DNA of 33,363 nucleotides, taken from assembly GCA_031269485.1 (NCBI GenBank), contig JAISZC010000229.1:1-33363 (forward strand). The letters are read 5' to 3'. Positions 17,708 to 25,408 of this stretch are shown piece after piece (position 1 is the stretch's first letter; each line of letters opens with the position of its first letter). The notes under the pieces were generated by a model. The model was not told where the DNA came from. It worked only from the letters and a program-made list of their open reading frames with translations, and made no database searches. The stretch is from Deltaproteobacteria bacterium (GTDB taxonomy: Bacteria > Desulfobacterota > Desulfarculia > Adiutricales > Adiutricaceae). A program made the position numbers and the translations under genes.

Positions 17708-18646
17708 TCAGGCCCCCTCTGGCAGCCTGATTTTGAACGGTCCGCCCTGCAAAGGCGACAGCCCGCTCAGATGAGGATTGAGCAGCCTCAGAATTTTGTA
17801 GTCGCACCGGGTCTCTTCGGCCAGCTGCTTCCACATCTTGGGCTCGGCGAAAGTCAGCTCCGTCTCGCGAAAAGCCGGCGGCGCGTACAGCCCTGGGGCT
17901 GGCTGGCCTGTGAAGCCCATGGCGGCGGCGTGATCGAAAATAATTTTGACGGCCGCGATGCGGTAGACGTAGCGCTCAGTTTCGTTGGGCAAATTGAGCT
18001 CAAAATAGTCCGACGAGCCCTGGCGCTTGACGGCGCCGTCCACCCGGGTCTCGCCGCTGTTGTAGGCGGCCATGGCCAAGGCCCAGCTGCCGAACCGATC
18101 GCGCAACGCAGAGAGGTACCTCAGGCCGATGGCCAAAAGAGGCTCAGGCAGCATGCGCTGGTCCTGCTGCTTGTCGACCTTCAGGCCGAAGCGTCGGGCC
18201 GTGGACGGTATGAACTGCCACAGGCCGGCGGCGCCGGCGGGCGAAAAGACCGTGGGCCGCAGATCGCTTTCGGCCACCGCCAAGTATTTGAGGTCGTCGG
18301 GCAGGCCGGCCTGACGGAGGGTTTTTTCGATGAGCGGAAAATAGCGCAAAGCCCGGCGGCGCCAAAGTTCGACCTGGGCCGGATGGTTGACGGCCAGGAG
18401 AAACTCGGACTCCAAGCGCTCCCTCACCGCCGGACGGTCCAAAGGCAAAGGCTCGCCGCACAGGCTAACGGCGGCCGGCAGCCGGTAGTCAATGCGTTGA
18501 CCGCCAGGCTGCCCCAAAAACCACAGCGAAGGCGCGCGTCCCTCCCTGGGTCCGCCTGCGGTCGGATCCTCGAGGGTGCGGCAACCCGCGGAAACAGTCA
18601 GCAGCAAGGCGACTATGAAAGCCAATTTGGCGCAAGAAAACTTCAT
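17708..18646 (-). CDS. Lipoprotein lytic transglycosylase, MltD/SLT type (GH23)
   Basis: A 312-residue murein lytic transglycosylase, expected at the outer membrane, cleaving glycan strands of peptidoglycan with formation of 1,6-anhydro ends. The N-terminus is a lipoprotein signal with lipobox SAG-C22. The catalytic glutamate is E126 in AVAESDLRPTVFSPAGAAGLWQF-type sequence (ES, then SPAGAAG and LWQF), followed by the family motif AAYNSGE. The C-terminal region (about 240-312) resembles the linker before LysM domains in MltD, ending in a single LysM-like stretch (YKILRLLNPHLSGLSPLQGG). Shorter than E. coli MltD. It ends about 245 bases upstream of the cysteine-rich gene. Confidence 0.88.
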   Translation of the reverse strand: MKFSCAKLAFIVALLLTVSAGCRTLEDPTAGGPREGRAPSLWFLGQPGGQRIDYRLPAAVSLCGEPLPLDRPAVRERLESEFLLAVNHPAQVELWRRRALRYFPLIEKTLRQAGLPDDLKYLAVAESDLRPTVFSPAGAAGLWQFIPSTARRFGLKVDKQQDQRMLPEPLLAIGLRYLSALRDRFGSWALAMAAYNSGETRVDGAVKRQGSSDYFELNLPNETERYVYRIAAVKIIFDHAAAMGFTGQPAPGLYAPPAFRETELTFAEPKMWKQLAEETRCDYKILRLLNPHLSGLSPLQGGPFKIRLPEGA

Positions 18647-18935
18647 TTAAGCTCGCCGTCTCAGGTCTCTCGGCTGGCCGCCAAGCAAGGCCCTCCCCTT
18701 CGTCGCTTCTTGGGCGGCGTCAGGTATTCTAGCCGGGACCTCAGCTCGATTTGTCTTGGAAAGTCTAGCGCCGGAGGAAAAAAAAGGCAAGGAAAAAATT
18801 AAGGTAGAAAAGCCTGTATTTTCGGGGCTTTACGTTTTTGAGCGGCAGCGGCCGGCCGCCGCGGACTGGCTTGCCGACGGCGGCGGAACTGAGCTGGAGC
18901 GGCGCGAGATCTTGGGTCTTAGGTCCTAGCTTGGT

Positions 18936-18964
18936 TTGATCCTATATCATATTGACCTTATAAT
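18936..18964 (+). promoter_or_regulatory. Strong sigma70-type promoter facing a terminator (possible sRNA)
   Basis: TTGATC (18936-18941), 17 bases, and a perfect TATAAT (18959-18964). No + strand protein gene follows, but a hairpin ends at 19056, so transcription would give an RNA of roughly 85 bases. Confidence 0.55.
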
Positions 18965-19023
18965 GCATATAAATATTATAAAAAATAATTGAGTGATAAT
19001 TTTACTAGGTTTTTATTGTATGC

Positions 19024-19060
19024 TAAAAAAAGAGAGGACCAACGGCCCTCTCTTTTCGGT
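19024..19060 (-). terminator. Terminator of the J-domain gene, possibly bidirectional
   Basis: Perfect 10-bp arms AAAAGAGAGG (19028-19037) and CCTCTCTTTT (19047-19056) with a nine-base loop. On the minus strand the hairpin is followed by seven T, a typical intrinsic terminator about 140 bases past the J-domain stop. On the + strand four T lie in the arm, giving weaker termination. Confidence 0.75.
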
Positions 19061-19194
19061 GAACCTTTGTCATATGTGAGTTTGTCTTGACCCAAACTAA
19101 GCCCTTGGACCGGCTCGGCCGGGTCGCAGGGTCATATGGCGCCTCCTTTGCGGCTGGTTCACGGAAACCGGGCCGGGCCCGGGGCGAAAACTGG

Positions 19195-19791
19195 TCAATG
19201 GCCGACGGGCAGACGGTCGACCCATTTGATCGTGACGATGAGATCGCCGCGGCGGGCTTCGCCGGGCAGATAGCCGCCGGCCCGACGGAGCCGGAACTTG
19301 CCTCTGGCGGCCATTTCTTCGGAGACGGCAACCGAGAGCTTGGTCCGGCGGGCGATTTTGCCGGCGCCGCCGCAGCGCTCGCAGCGATGAGGCCGGAAAA
19401 TGGGACCTTGGTCCAAGCGGGTCAGGACAGAGCCCTGGCCCAGGCAGCGCGGGCAAGCTTGCTGAGAGCTCCAGGGCAAGGTCAGCTTGAAGGGGCCGGG
19501 CGCCTGCGGGCGAACCAAAAACAAGTCGTAATACACGTCCAGGCCGACGGTCCTTTGACCCTCAAAGACGAAAGGCGTCGTCAATTCGTCCTCGCCGCGG
19601 CCGGCGACGTTTTTTTTCAGCAGATCCTTGTAGGCTTTATAGGCCCGCCGGAACCGTTCCACGTCTTCCGGTCCGCGACCGGCCGCGTCAGGATGGTGGG
19701 TTTTGGCCAGACGTCTGAAAGCCGCCCTGATTTCGCCTTCGCTGGCGCCGTCAACAAGTCCGAGTTCGCGATATGGGTTGAGGGGGTTCAT
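19195..19791 (-). CDS. J-domain (DnaJ-like) co-chaperone with a single zinc-finger pair
   Basis: A 198-residue DnaJ-type protein, expected to stimulate an Hsp70 (DnaK). The J domain fills residues 1-60 (YRELGLVDGASEGEIRAAF) and has the essential H33-P34-D35. A cysteine-rich segment follows with only two of the four CxxCxGxG repeats of classical DnaJ: CPRCLGQG and CERCGGAG, about 25 residues apart, enough for one zinc site. The end (GDLIVTIKWVDRLPVGH) resembles the start of the DnaJ C-terminal substrate domain and then stops. It is therefore a reduced, specialised J protein. The start is firm: AAGGAGG seven bases before ATG and a sigma54-type promoter at ideal distance. It probably serves a stress- or condition-specific client. 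Confidence 0.85.
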   Translation of the reverse strand: MNPLNPYRELGLVDGASEGEIRAAFRRLAKTHHPDAAGRGPEDVERFRRAYKAYKDLLKKNVAGRGEDELTTPFVFEGQRTVGLDVYYDLFLVRPQAPGPFKLTLPWSSQQACPRCLGQGSVLTRLDQGPIFRPHRCERCGGAGKIARRTKLSVAVSEEMAARGKFRLRRAGGYLPGEARRGDLIVTIKWVDRLPVGH

Positions 19792-19824
19792 CGTCTGGCC
19801 TCCTTAGCGGTTGACCTAGAGCGA

Positions 19825-19840
19825 AGCAAGAGTCATGCCA
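19825..19840 (-). promoter_or_regulatory. Sigma54-type (-24/-12) promoter of the J-domain gene
   Basis: Minus-strand TGGCAT (19840-19835), five bases, TTGCT (19829-19825), with GG and GC ten bases apart. The predicted start near 19814 leaves a leader of about 23 bases holding the AAGGAGG site. The geometry is ideal, which makes a chance match less likely. Confidence 0.75.
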
Positions 19841-20040
19841 AGCTGATTTTATTTGAAAAAACGGAGAATTAACTGAAAGGCGGCGTTCAAGCTCGCCCAA
19901 CTGCGCGCGCCAGTTCACAGTTGGGGGGACTGTCAGGGGAGCAGCCGCTGGCTTGCAGGGTTTCAAGCCGCCGGCGAGGAGCGGACGAAAATTAAATTAT
20001 TAGAAATTGTGGGCCATTAGATCAAAAGAGGGGTGTGAAG

Positions 20041-20113
20041 ACAGGTTCTCAGCGCGGTCTTTAGAACCTGTTCAGCCGAGGGACCAGCCGGCCGTGACCC
20101 CCCAGCCGGCTGG
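20041..20113. other. Pair of adjacent perfect hairpins
   Basis: First hairpin: ACAGGTTCT (20041-20049) with AGAACCTGT (20063-20071). Second: CCAGCCGGC (20084-20092) with GCCGGCTGG (20105-20113). Two perfect 9-bp stems within 73 bases suggest a structured RNA or a protein-binding site; no T-tract follows either. Confidence 0.4.
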
Positions 20114-20174
20114 ACGGGAGCGGGCCGCGATTAAAATTTTACTAGAAAAATTAAGCTATTGTTATCTGAGCCTT

Positions 20175-20260
20175 GGTGTGTAATTTAATTCACATTTAAC
20201 TTGAGGTTGGGCTTTCGACGAACCAGAGATCGGTTTAAGTGTGAATTAATTTGCGCACCG
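20175..20260. repeat. Imperfect 26-base inverted repeat
   Basis: Bases 20175-20200 and the reverse complement of about 20233-20258 match at roughly 21 of 26 positions; the shared core is AATTCACA with TTAA after it. The loop is about 32 bases. It could be a cruciform, an operator pair or a remnant mobile element end. Confidence 0.4.
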
Positions 20261-20284
20261 AACGGCGCGTCAACGAGCGCCTGC

Positions 20285-20370
20285 GGCGGGCGGGCGGGCG
20301 GGCGAGTGGGCGGGCGGGCGAGTGGGCGGGTGGTGGTGGTGGTGGTGGTGGTGGTGGTGGTGGTGGTGGT
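20285..20370 (+). repeat. GGGC / TGG microsatellite with G-quadruplex potential
   Basis: GGGC-type tetranucleotide repeats with interspersed GAGT (20285-20330) run directly into about thirteen TGG units (20331-20370). All G runs are on the + strand. In minus frames it would encode a proline run, but no gene is supported there. Confidence 0.85.
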
Positions 20371-20661
20371 CGGCGGGGCAAGAAGGTCAGACCACCTTTT
20401 TGGCCGCGGGGTCTGGTCGGGCTCGGAAGGCCGCCCCCTGAAAACTTAAGATTAAGATCCGCCGGCCCTAACGTTGACTGGACCAATTGGTCATGTTTGA
20501 TTAGGCTCGCCTATCATGTTTGGTCATATCTAGATATTTTCTATCCTGTATAGTCATTTCTAGGGTCTGGATCCGCCGTCGATCTGGTGAACATAACTGA
20601 TCAAAACGTGTCAAAAAGGCAAATTTTCTGGCGCAGATCGCTGTTGATTCGGGCTGACTTA

Positions 20662-20670
20662 TGATATAAT
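20662..20670 (+). promoter_or_regulatory. Extended -10 promoter upstream of the HbpS-like gene
   Basis: TGATATAAT gives the extended -10 form TGn followed by a perfect TATAAT (20665-20670). A TTGATT lies 15 bases before it. It would start an RNA near 20677, about 310 bases before the gene; a nearer weaker promoter in the AT island is also possible. Confidence 0.5.
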
Positions 20671-20948
20671 GGGCCAAACGCCAAGAGCGGACCTCCGCAA
20701 GCGAACTGACGATCTCCGGCCCGCAGAGCTCCCGGCCGCAGGCTGGAGCGGATTTTCATCTTGGCAATTTATTATAAATATTAGGTCAATTTTAGAACTA
20801 AAACAACTGTTTTAGAAGTTAATATAGCAATAAAGTTCATTAGAATGTGATTAAATTTATAAATGACGATTAATTTGTGGAGTAATGTCGTCATAGGCTG
20901 TTCATATCTTCTAAGTAGTTTTATTTAGCCTATGGCATTTTTTTAACC

Positions 20949-20962
20949 CGTACTTCGGTACG
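20949..20962 (+). promoter_or_regulatory. UUCG-tetraloop hairpin in the leader of the HbpS-like gene
   Basis: CGTAC, loop TTCG, GTACG, then a T-rich run. The UUCG loop is exceptionally stable. It sits just before the ribosome site and could protect the mRNA 5' end or act as a weak attenuator. Confidence 0.5.
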
Positions 20963-20987
20963 ATTATTTTTATTTGGGAGGATTTTT

Positions 20988-21497
20988 ATGAAAAAGTTCG
21001 TAGCTCTCATGGTCTTCGCGTTGGCCTTGACCGTCGCCCCGCTGGCTCAGGCGGACGATCCCGGCAAGGGTCTCTATCTCCCCGGCGACCTCACGCTGGA
21101 ATTGGCCCAGGTTGGCCTGGACGCGGCCGTCAAGAAGGCCCAGGAACAGGGCACGCTCATGGACATCGCCTTGGTCGACGCCGGCGGCAACCTCAAGGCT
21201 TTCTATCGCATGGACGGCGCCTTTTTGGCCAGCATCGACATTTGCATCAAGAAAGCCATATCGGCTCGGGGACTCAACATGTCCACCGGGACGCTTCATG
21301 ATGCCGCCATGCCAGGCCAAGAATTGTACGGAATTGAAGTCACCAACGACGGCATGGTGATTTTCGGCGGCGGCGAGCTCGTCAAGGACAAAAATGGCAC
21401 CATCATCGGCGCCATCGGCGTTTCAGGCAGTTCGGTGGCCAACGACACGGAAGTGGCGCAGGCCGGCGCGGCGGCCATTTTGGCGGCCGTCAAGTGA
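20988..21497 (+). CDS. Secreted GlcG/HbpS-like heme-binding-family protein (DUF336)
   Basis: A 169-residue protein of the GlcG/HbpS family. A clear Sec signal (MKKFVALMVFALALTVAPLAQA) should be cleaved before DD, placing it in the periplasm. The mature part has the family features ALVDAGGNLKAFYRMDGA and IIGAIGVSGSSVANDTEVAQAG. HbpS of Streptomyces binds heme and senses redox stress; GlcG has no settled function, so heme binding here is inferred only. GGGAGG lies before the ATG, and the gene stands alone between its own promoter region and a strong terminator. A UUCG-capped 5-bp hairpin sits about 25 bases upstream in the leader. Confidence 0.85.
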   Translation: MKKFVALMVFALALTVAPLAQADDPGKGLYLPGDLTLELAQVGLDAAVKKAQEQGTLMDIALVDAGGNLKAFYRMDGAFLASIDICIKKAISARGLNMSTGTLHDAAMPGQELYGIEVTNDGMVIFGGGELVKDKNGTIIGAIGVSGSSVANDTEVAQAGAAAILAAVK

Positions 21498-21510
21498 CGA
21501 GTCGGGTTTA

Positions 21511-21546
21511 AAAAAGCGCCGGGGGAGACCCCGGCGCTTTTTTTTT
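21511..21546 (+). terminator. Intrinsic terminator after the HbpS-like gene
   Basis: A perfect GC stem (AGCGCCGGGG / CCCCGGCGCT) with GAGA loop, flanked by A and nine T, 14 bases after the stop. This is one of the clearest terminators in the window. Confidence 0.93.
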
Positions 21547-22112
21547 GCGCCCCTTAGGGCGTTCGGCGAGACAGTTTGACGTGGCGCGGTTTTTTTGACG
21601 CGGCTGATCTGGTCGGCGGCTGCAGGCGCGTCAAAAATGGGCCAACGTCAACGCTGGGCGAACAAGGCCTTCAACGAAACGCGGGCGCCTCTTTCACGTC
21701 CCTTATAAGGCGGAACGGCCGCTTTGGTCGCCAGCTTTTTGCTTTTTGGTCCGGCAGATCAAGCCTTGGCCGGCCTCAAAGAGGGCCAAGGAACGCGTCT
21801 GCGGCGACCGCCAAAAAAAAGCCTGAACGAACGTCTTGCGCTGCGGCCGATGGCCGACGAGCTTGGGCGCTTTTTTTGACCCTAAGTTAATTGGGCAATG
21901 AAATAGCGCCAAAAATTTCAGCTAAAGGCCTTGATCAAGAATTATAGAGCACAAATGCGAGGTTTTTGTTCGCTATCTGAGATTTATCTGGCGGCAAAGG
22001 CTTATTTTTGGGGAAGGCGCGTCCTCGGCTGGCCGCGCCTGGCCGGCCAGCGGCGCAGTTCCCTGGCCGGCCGCCTCGGACCAGCGGCCGCCAAAGACCT
22101 GCCCGCCAAAAA
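21547..22112. other. Intergenic region, no gene seen
   Basis: About 570 bases between two facing terminators. Short frames on both strands are Arg/Ala-rich or overlap each other, and none has a convincing start or domain. T-rich runs near 21586 and 21870 are not preceded by strong stems. Confidence 0.4.
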
Positions 22113-22139
22113 AAAGCCGCCCGGAGGCCGGGCGGCTTT
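22113..22139 (-). terminator. Intrinsic terminator of the formate dehydrogenase operon
   Basis: Arms AAAGCCGCCCGG (22113-22124) and CCGGGCGGCTTT (22128-22139) with a three-base loop. On the minus strand a run of T follows, about 40 bases past the ferredoxin stop. Confidence 0.9.
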
Positions 22140-22180
22140 CGAGGTCGGCGCTGGGCTGGCGGCGCCGAGCCCAGGAGCGG

Positions 22181-22705
22181 TCAAGGCTGGAGAGAGGTCA
22201 GCACGGAGTTGACGCGCTTGCGGGCCACAATCTGATCGACGTCTTCGCGTTCGACCAGCCTCAGCGCCGCCGTGGGACAAACCCGCTTGCAAGCCGGGCC
22301 GCCATCCACGCCCTGGCAGAGATCGCACTTGTTGGCCACGGCGCGGGGCGTGCCGTCGGGATTGGTCTTGAAGCCCAACGCGGCCATGCGGACGGCGCCG
22401 AAGGGGCAGGCGTCGGCGCAGGCTTTGCAGCCGATGCATTTGTCCTGATCGATGATCACGGCGCCGTTGACGGTGCTGATGGCCCCGGACTGGCAGACGG
22501 CCTGACAGGCCGGGTTTTCGCAATGCTTGCACTGCACCGGAACGGAGACCAGCCACGTCTTGACGACTTTGAGCTTGGGATGGAAATCGTAGCCGTCGGG
22601 GTCTATCTCGTAGATGCGTTTGCCCTCGTGAGCCACGACGCAAGCGATCATGCAGGTGCGGCAGCCGATGCAGAGCAACGGATCGCCTTGAACGAACGAG
22701 TTCAT
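22181..22705 (-). CDS. Four-cluster ferredoxin-type electron-transfer subunit of formate dehydrogenase (HycB/HydN-like)
   Basis: A 174-residue iron-sulfur protein expected to take electrons from the formate dehydrogenase catalytic subunit. Sixteen cysteines fall in four [4Fe-4S] groups: CIGCRTCMIAC near the N-terminus, CKHCENPACQAVC, CIGCKACADACPFGA, and CDLCQ...CKRVCP. The arrangement matches HycB/HydN/FdhB-type subunits. Its ATG overlaps the fdhF stop (ATGA), so synthesis is coupled. No signal peptide or membrane anchor is present, so the pair is cytoplasmic. The final partner (hydrogenase, NAD(P) or ferredoxin) is not encoded in the window. Confidence 0.9.
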   Translation of the reverse strand: MNSFVQGDPLLCIGCRTCMIACVVAHEGKRIYEIDPDGYDFHPKLKVVKTWLVSVPVQCKHCENPACQAVCQSGAISTVNGAVIIDQDKCIGCKACADACPFGAVRMAALGFKTNPDGTPRAVANKCDLCQGVDGGPACKRVCPTAALRLVEREDVDQIVARKRVNSVLTSLQP

Positions 22706-24900
22706 GCCGCCTTGCCTCCTTTCTTGCCGACTTCGATGCCCATGTCCGCGCGGATTTTGCTATACTCGTCCAAGACGTACTTTTCGGCCCAAGCCTGATC
22801 GGCGATCTTCTCGACTCGACAGGCGCAGTACTTGTACTCGGGCGTGTTGCTGATGGGGTCTAGCGAGGCGATGGTCAGCTCGTTGCAGGCCCCGATCCAC
22901 CATTGATAGGTCATGTAGACGGCCTGCTTCTTGACCCGGTCGGTGGGCAGGCAGCGGGCGACGCACGAGCCGCGCTTGGACAGAATCTTGACGAGCTCGC
23001 CGTGCTTGACGTTGAGCTCCTCGCAGAGCTCCGGATTCATCTGGACCCAGCCAGGCTCGTCTTCGAGGTTGCGCAGCAGGCGGCAGTTGCCGCTCATGGT
23101 GCGGACCGAGTAGTGTCCGACCTCTCGGCAGGTCGACAGGATCAAAGGATACTCGTCGTTTTCCAGCTCGGTCGGCGGCTGCCAGTCGATGGACGAGAAG
23201 CGGTCCTTGCCGTCGGGGTTGGCGAACTTGCCGTCCTTGTGCAGGAAGCTGGTGCCTTTGTCGCTCATGTCGGTCGAGCGGCAAGGCCACTGGATGTTGC
23301 CGTATTTCTCCAGCTTCTCGTAGGTGGCCCCCACGAAGCTGGGGCACAGCGAGATGACCTCGTTCCAAATCTCCTCGGTGTTCGAATATTTCATCGGGTA
23401 GCCCATGGCCGTGGAGATGCGGGAGATGATGTCCCAGTCAGTCAGCACGTCCGCGTCGGCCGGCGGGTCGATGAGCTTGCGGATTCTCTGGAAGCCACGG
23501 TCGCAGCAGCTGTAAACCCCGTCATGCTCGTTCCAGCCGGTGGAAGGCAGCACCACGTCGGCGAACTGGCCGGTTTTGTTCATGTAAATGTCCTGCAGGA
23601 TCACCAGCTCGATCTTCGACAAAGCCTCGCGGACTTCCGGCAGATCGGGATCGGACTGGGCCGGATCCTCCCCGAAGATGTAATAGGCGCGGATCTTCTT
23701 CTCTTCGGGCTCGTGCAGCACGTAGTGAGGCACCTGCGTCAGCGGAATGCCGGCCTTGTTCGGCAGCTTGACGCCCCAGGCTTTTTCGAACTTGGCCTGG
23801 ATCTCCGGGACGGTGACGTTTTGGTAGCCGGGGTAGCTGTTGGGGAGGGCCCCCATGTCGCAGGCCCCCTGGACGTTGTTTTGGCCGCGGACCGGGCCGA
23901 TGCCCACGCCCCAGCGCCCGAAGTTGCCGGTCATGATGGCCAGGTTGGCCAAGCCCTTGACCACGTTGACGGCCTGGGCGAATTGGCACACGCCCATGCC
24001 GTAGAGGATCATCGAACGGCCGGAAGTCGCGTAGAGCCTGGCCGCCCGCCGGATGTCCCGCGGAGAGATCTGCGTGCGCTCGGACACCGCCTCGGGGGAG
24101 TATTTCTTGACCAGCTCCTTGAGCTCCTCGAAGCCGGTGGAGTGCGCGGCGATGAAGGCGTCGTCCGTCAGGCCCTCTTCGATGATGACATGGGCCAGGG
24201 AGTTGACCAACGCCAAGTTGGAGCCGTTGCGGAGCTGCAGATGCATGTCCGCGATCCTGGCCGTTTCAATGCGCCGCGGATCGCAGCAAATTATCGTGGC
24301 GCCTTTCTGCTTGGCGCGGACAATTCTTCTGGCCACTATCGGGTGGGAATCTGCGCCGTTGTAGCCAAAGACAAACAACAAAGCCGCGTCCTCAATCTCG
24401 TGGACGCCGTTGCTCATCGCTCCTGAACCTAATGAATACAGTAGACCCGCTACTGAGGGAGCGTGTCATATTCGGGCGCAGTGATCGACATTGTTGGTGC
24501 CGATCGCCGCGCGCGCGAATTTCTGCATCAAATAGTTGGGCTCGTTGCCGGGCCCGCGGGCCGAGCCCGTGCACATCACCGAGTCGGGCCCGTATTGGTT
24601 CTTGATGTTCGTCAGCCGTTCGGCCACGTACCTGACGGCCTCGTCCCAGCTGACCGGCTCCAGGGGACTGCCTTTGCCGCCCTTGCGGATCATGGGCTTC
24701 TTGAGGCGCTTGGTCAATATTTGCGGATCGTTGATGTAGTCCCAGCCGTAATGGCCTTTCAGGCACAGCGTGCCGTCGTTGGTGCGGCCCTGCGCCGGCA
24801 CGGCCTCCAAGATCTTGTTGGCCTCCTGGTCCACGGAGAACATGATCTGGCAGCCGGCGCCGCAGTAGGCGCAAGTGCTCTGGATCTGCTTGACGGGCAT
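22702..24900 (-). CDS. fdhF: Selenocysteine-containing formate dehydrogenase, catalytic subunit (FDH-H type)
   Basis: A 732-residue molybdenum (bis-MGD) formate dehydrogenase interconverting formate and CO2. A TGA at 24468-24466 interrupts the frame and must be read as selenocysteine. The peptide around it, NNVDHCARI-U145-HAPSVAGL, matches the active site of E. coli FDH-H, where U140 is also followed by His. The frame continues without break to the second open part (SNGVHEIEDAALLFVFGYNG). The N-terminus binds one [4Fe-4S] cluster through C10, C13, C17 and C46. A SECIS-like hairpin starts ten bases after the TGA. No signal peptide, so cytoplasmic. It overlaps the ferredoxin gene by four bases and follows MOSC and moaA genes that could supply its cofactor. 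A naive gene caller would split it in two. Confidence 0.95.
24439..24455 (-). promoter_or_regulatory. SECIS-like hairpin of fdhF
   Basis: On the minus strand CAGTAG, loop CGGGT, CTACTG forms a perfect 6-bp stem ten bases after the TGA codon. Bacterial SECIS elements lie at this distance and carry an apical GGUC/GGUCU; here GGGTCT spans the loop and stem top as in E. coli fdhF. It should recruit SelB with selenocysteyl-tRNA. Confidence 0.82.
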
Positions 24901-25033
24901 AGGCCCCCCATCCTTTCTACAAAGCCGGCGCCCACCGTTGAAGCGCGCGGCTGCAAATGCCCCCGCCTTGGGGCGCGGAGAAGACCTGACGGCCTTCGGT
25001 CGAACCGTCGAAAAAGAGAGGCTCCGGGCGCGC

Positions 25034-25408
25034 CTACTCGACGTAGATTTGGTCGCCCTCCGTGACGATGCCGGCCAACAAGGCCTTGGCCCGATAAAGA
25101 AGTCTCTCGGGCCCCAGGAGCTCGACGAGCTCCATCAAGGCGTCGCCGCTGCGCAGCTTGGTTCCTGGCTTGAGCTGGCGCAGATCGAGGCCCTCGATGA
25201 CCAAATTTTCCCCGCCGGCGCCGTAAGCCGCCGCCGGCTCGCCGCGCGCCGCGAAGTCGGCCTGATCCAGCAGAGCCAGCTGACGTCCGTGAGGTCCGAC
25301 ATCGGCGTCGCCCGACAAGCCGAAGTTTTTGGCCAGCTGCGCCTGGCCTACCCGCCGCTTGGCGCCTCCCTTGACGTCGCCGACGCAGACGGCGATGATG
25401 CGGGCCAT
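25034..25408 (-). CDS. Short, divergent MOSC-domain protein
   Basis: A 124-residue protein of the MOSC family (named from the molybdenum cofactor sulfurase C-terminus). Recognisable parts are GLSGDADVGPHGRQLALLD and ENLVIEGLDLRQLKPGTKL, both aligning with the second MOSC protein upstream. The conserved cysteine region (KECHSRC in the paralogue) is missing; the chain instead ends LLGPERLLYRAKALLAGIVT... without cysteine. So a sulfur-carrier role through that cysteine is unlikely, and a binding role is possible. The ATG at 25408 has GGAG six bases upstream; the longer frame to the left is rejected. It lies 133 bases before fdhF, probably in the same transcript. Confidence 0.78.
   Translation of the reverse strand: MARIIAVCVGDVKGGAKRRVGQAQLAKNFGLSGDADVGPHGRQLALLDQADFAARGEPAAAYGAGGENLVIEGLDLRQLKPGTKLRSGDALMELVELLGPERLLYRAKALLAGIVTEGDQIYVE

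Larger units (their letters stand above)
18647..19194. other. Intergenic region between J-domain gene and lytic transglycosylase
   Basis: No protein gene is supported. It is GC-rich near the transglycosylase, with an AT island at 18930-19025. The island carries the promoter and hairpin listed separately, and presumably also the minus-strand promoter of the transglycosylase. Confidence 0.4.
19841..20987. other. Intergenic region with hairpins, repeats and promoter for the HbpS-like gene
   Basis: No protein gene is supported. It contains, in order: two adjacent hairpins (20041-20113), a long AT-rich inverted repeat (20175-20260), a GGGC/TGG microsatellite (20285-20370), a perfect palindrome GACCAATTGGTC (20481-20492), an extended -10 promoter (20662-20670), an AT island (20760-20945) and a UUCG hairpin before the next gene (20949-20962). 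Confidence 0.45.

Noticed and set aside
19023-19331. 102-codon minus frame overlapping the J-domain gene end
   Set aside because: Pro/Ser/Ala-rich, crosses the terminator hairpin and overlaps the well-supported J-domain gene.
22903-24426. Plus-strand frame of 507 codons opposite fdhF
   Set aside because: Val/Gly/Leu/Asp-rich shadow of the formate dehydrogenase; no start signal or family motif.
24418-24468. fdhF as a frameshifted pseudogene or two genes
   Set aside because: The single in-frame TGA sits at the selenocysteine site with a SECIS-like stem and conserved flanks; no frame change is needed.
24901-25033. Sigma54 promoter directly before fdhF
   Set aside because: The best candidate (around TTTGCA) has GG and GC eleven rather than ten bases apart.
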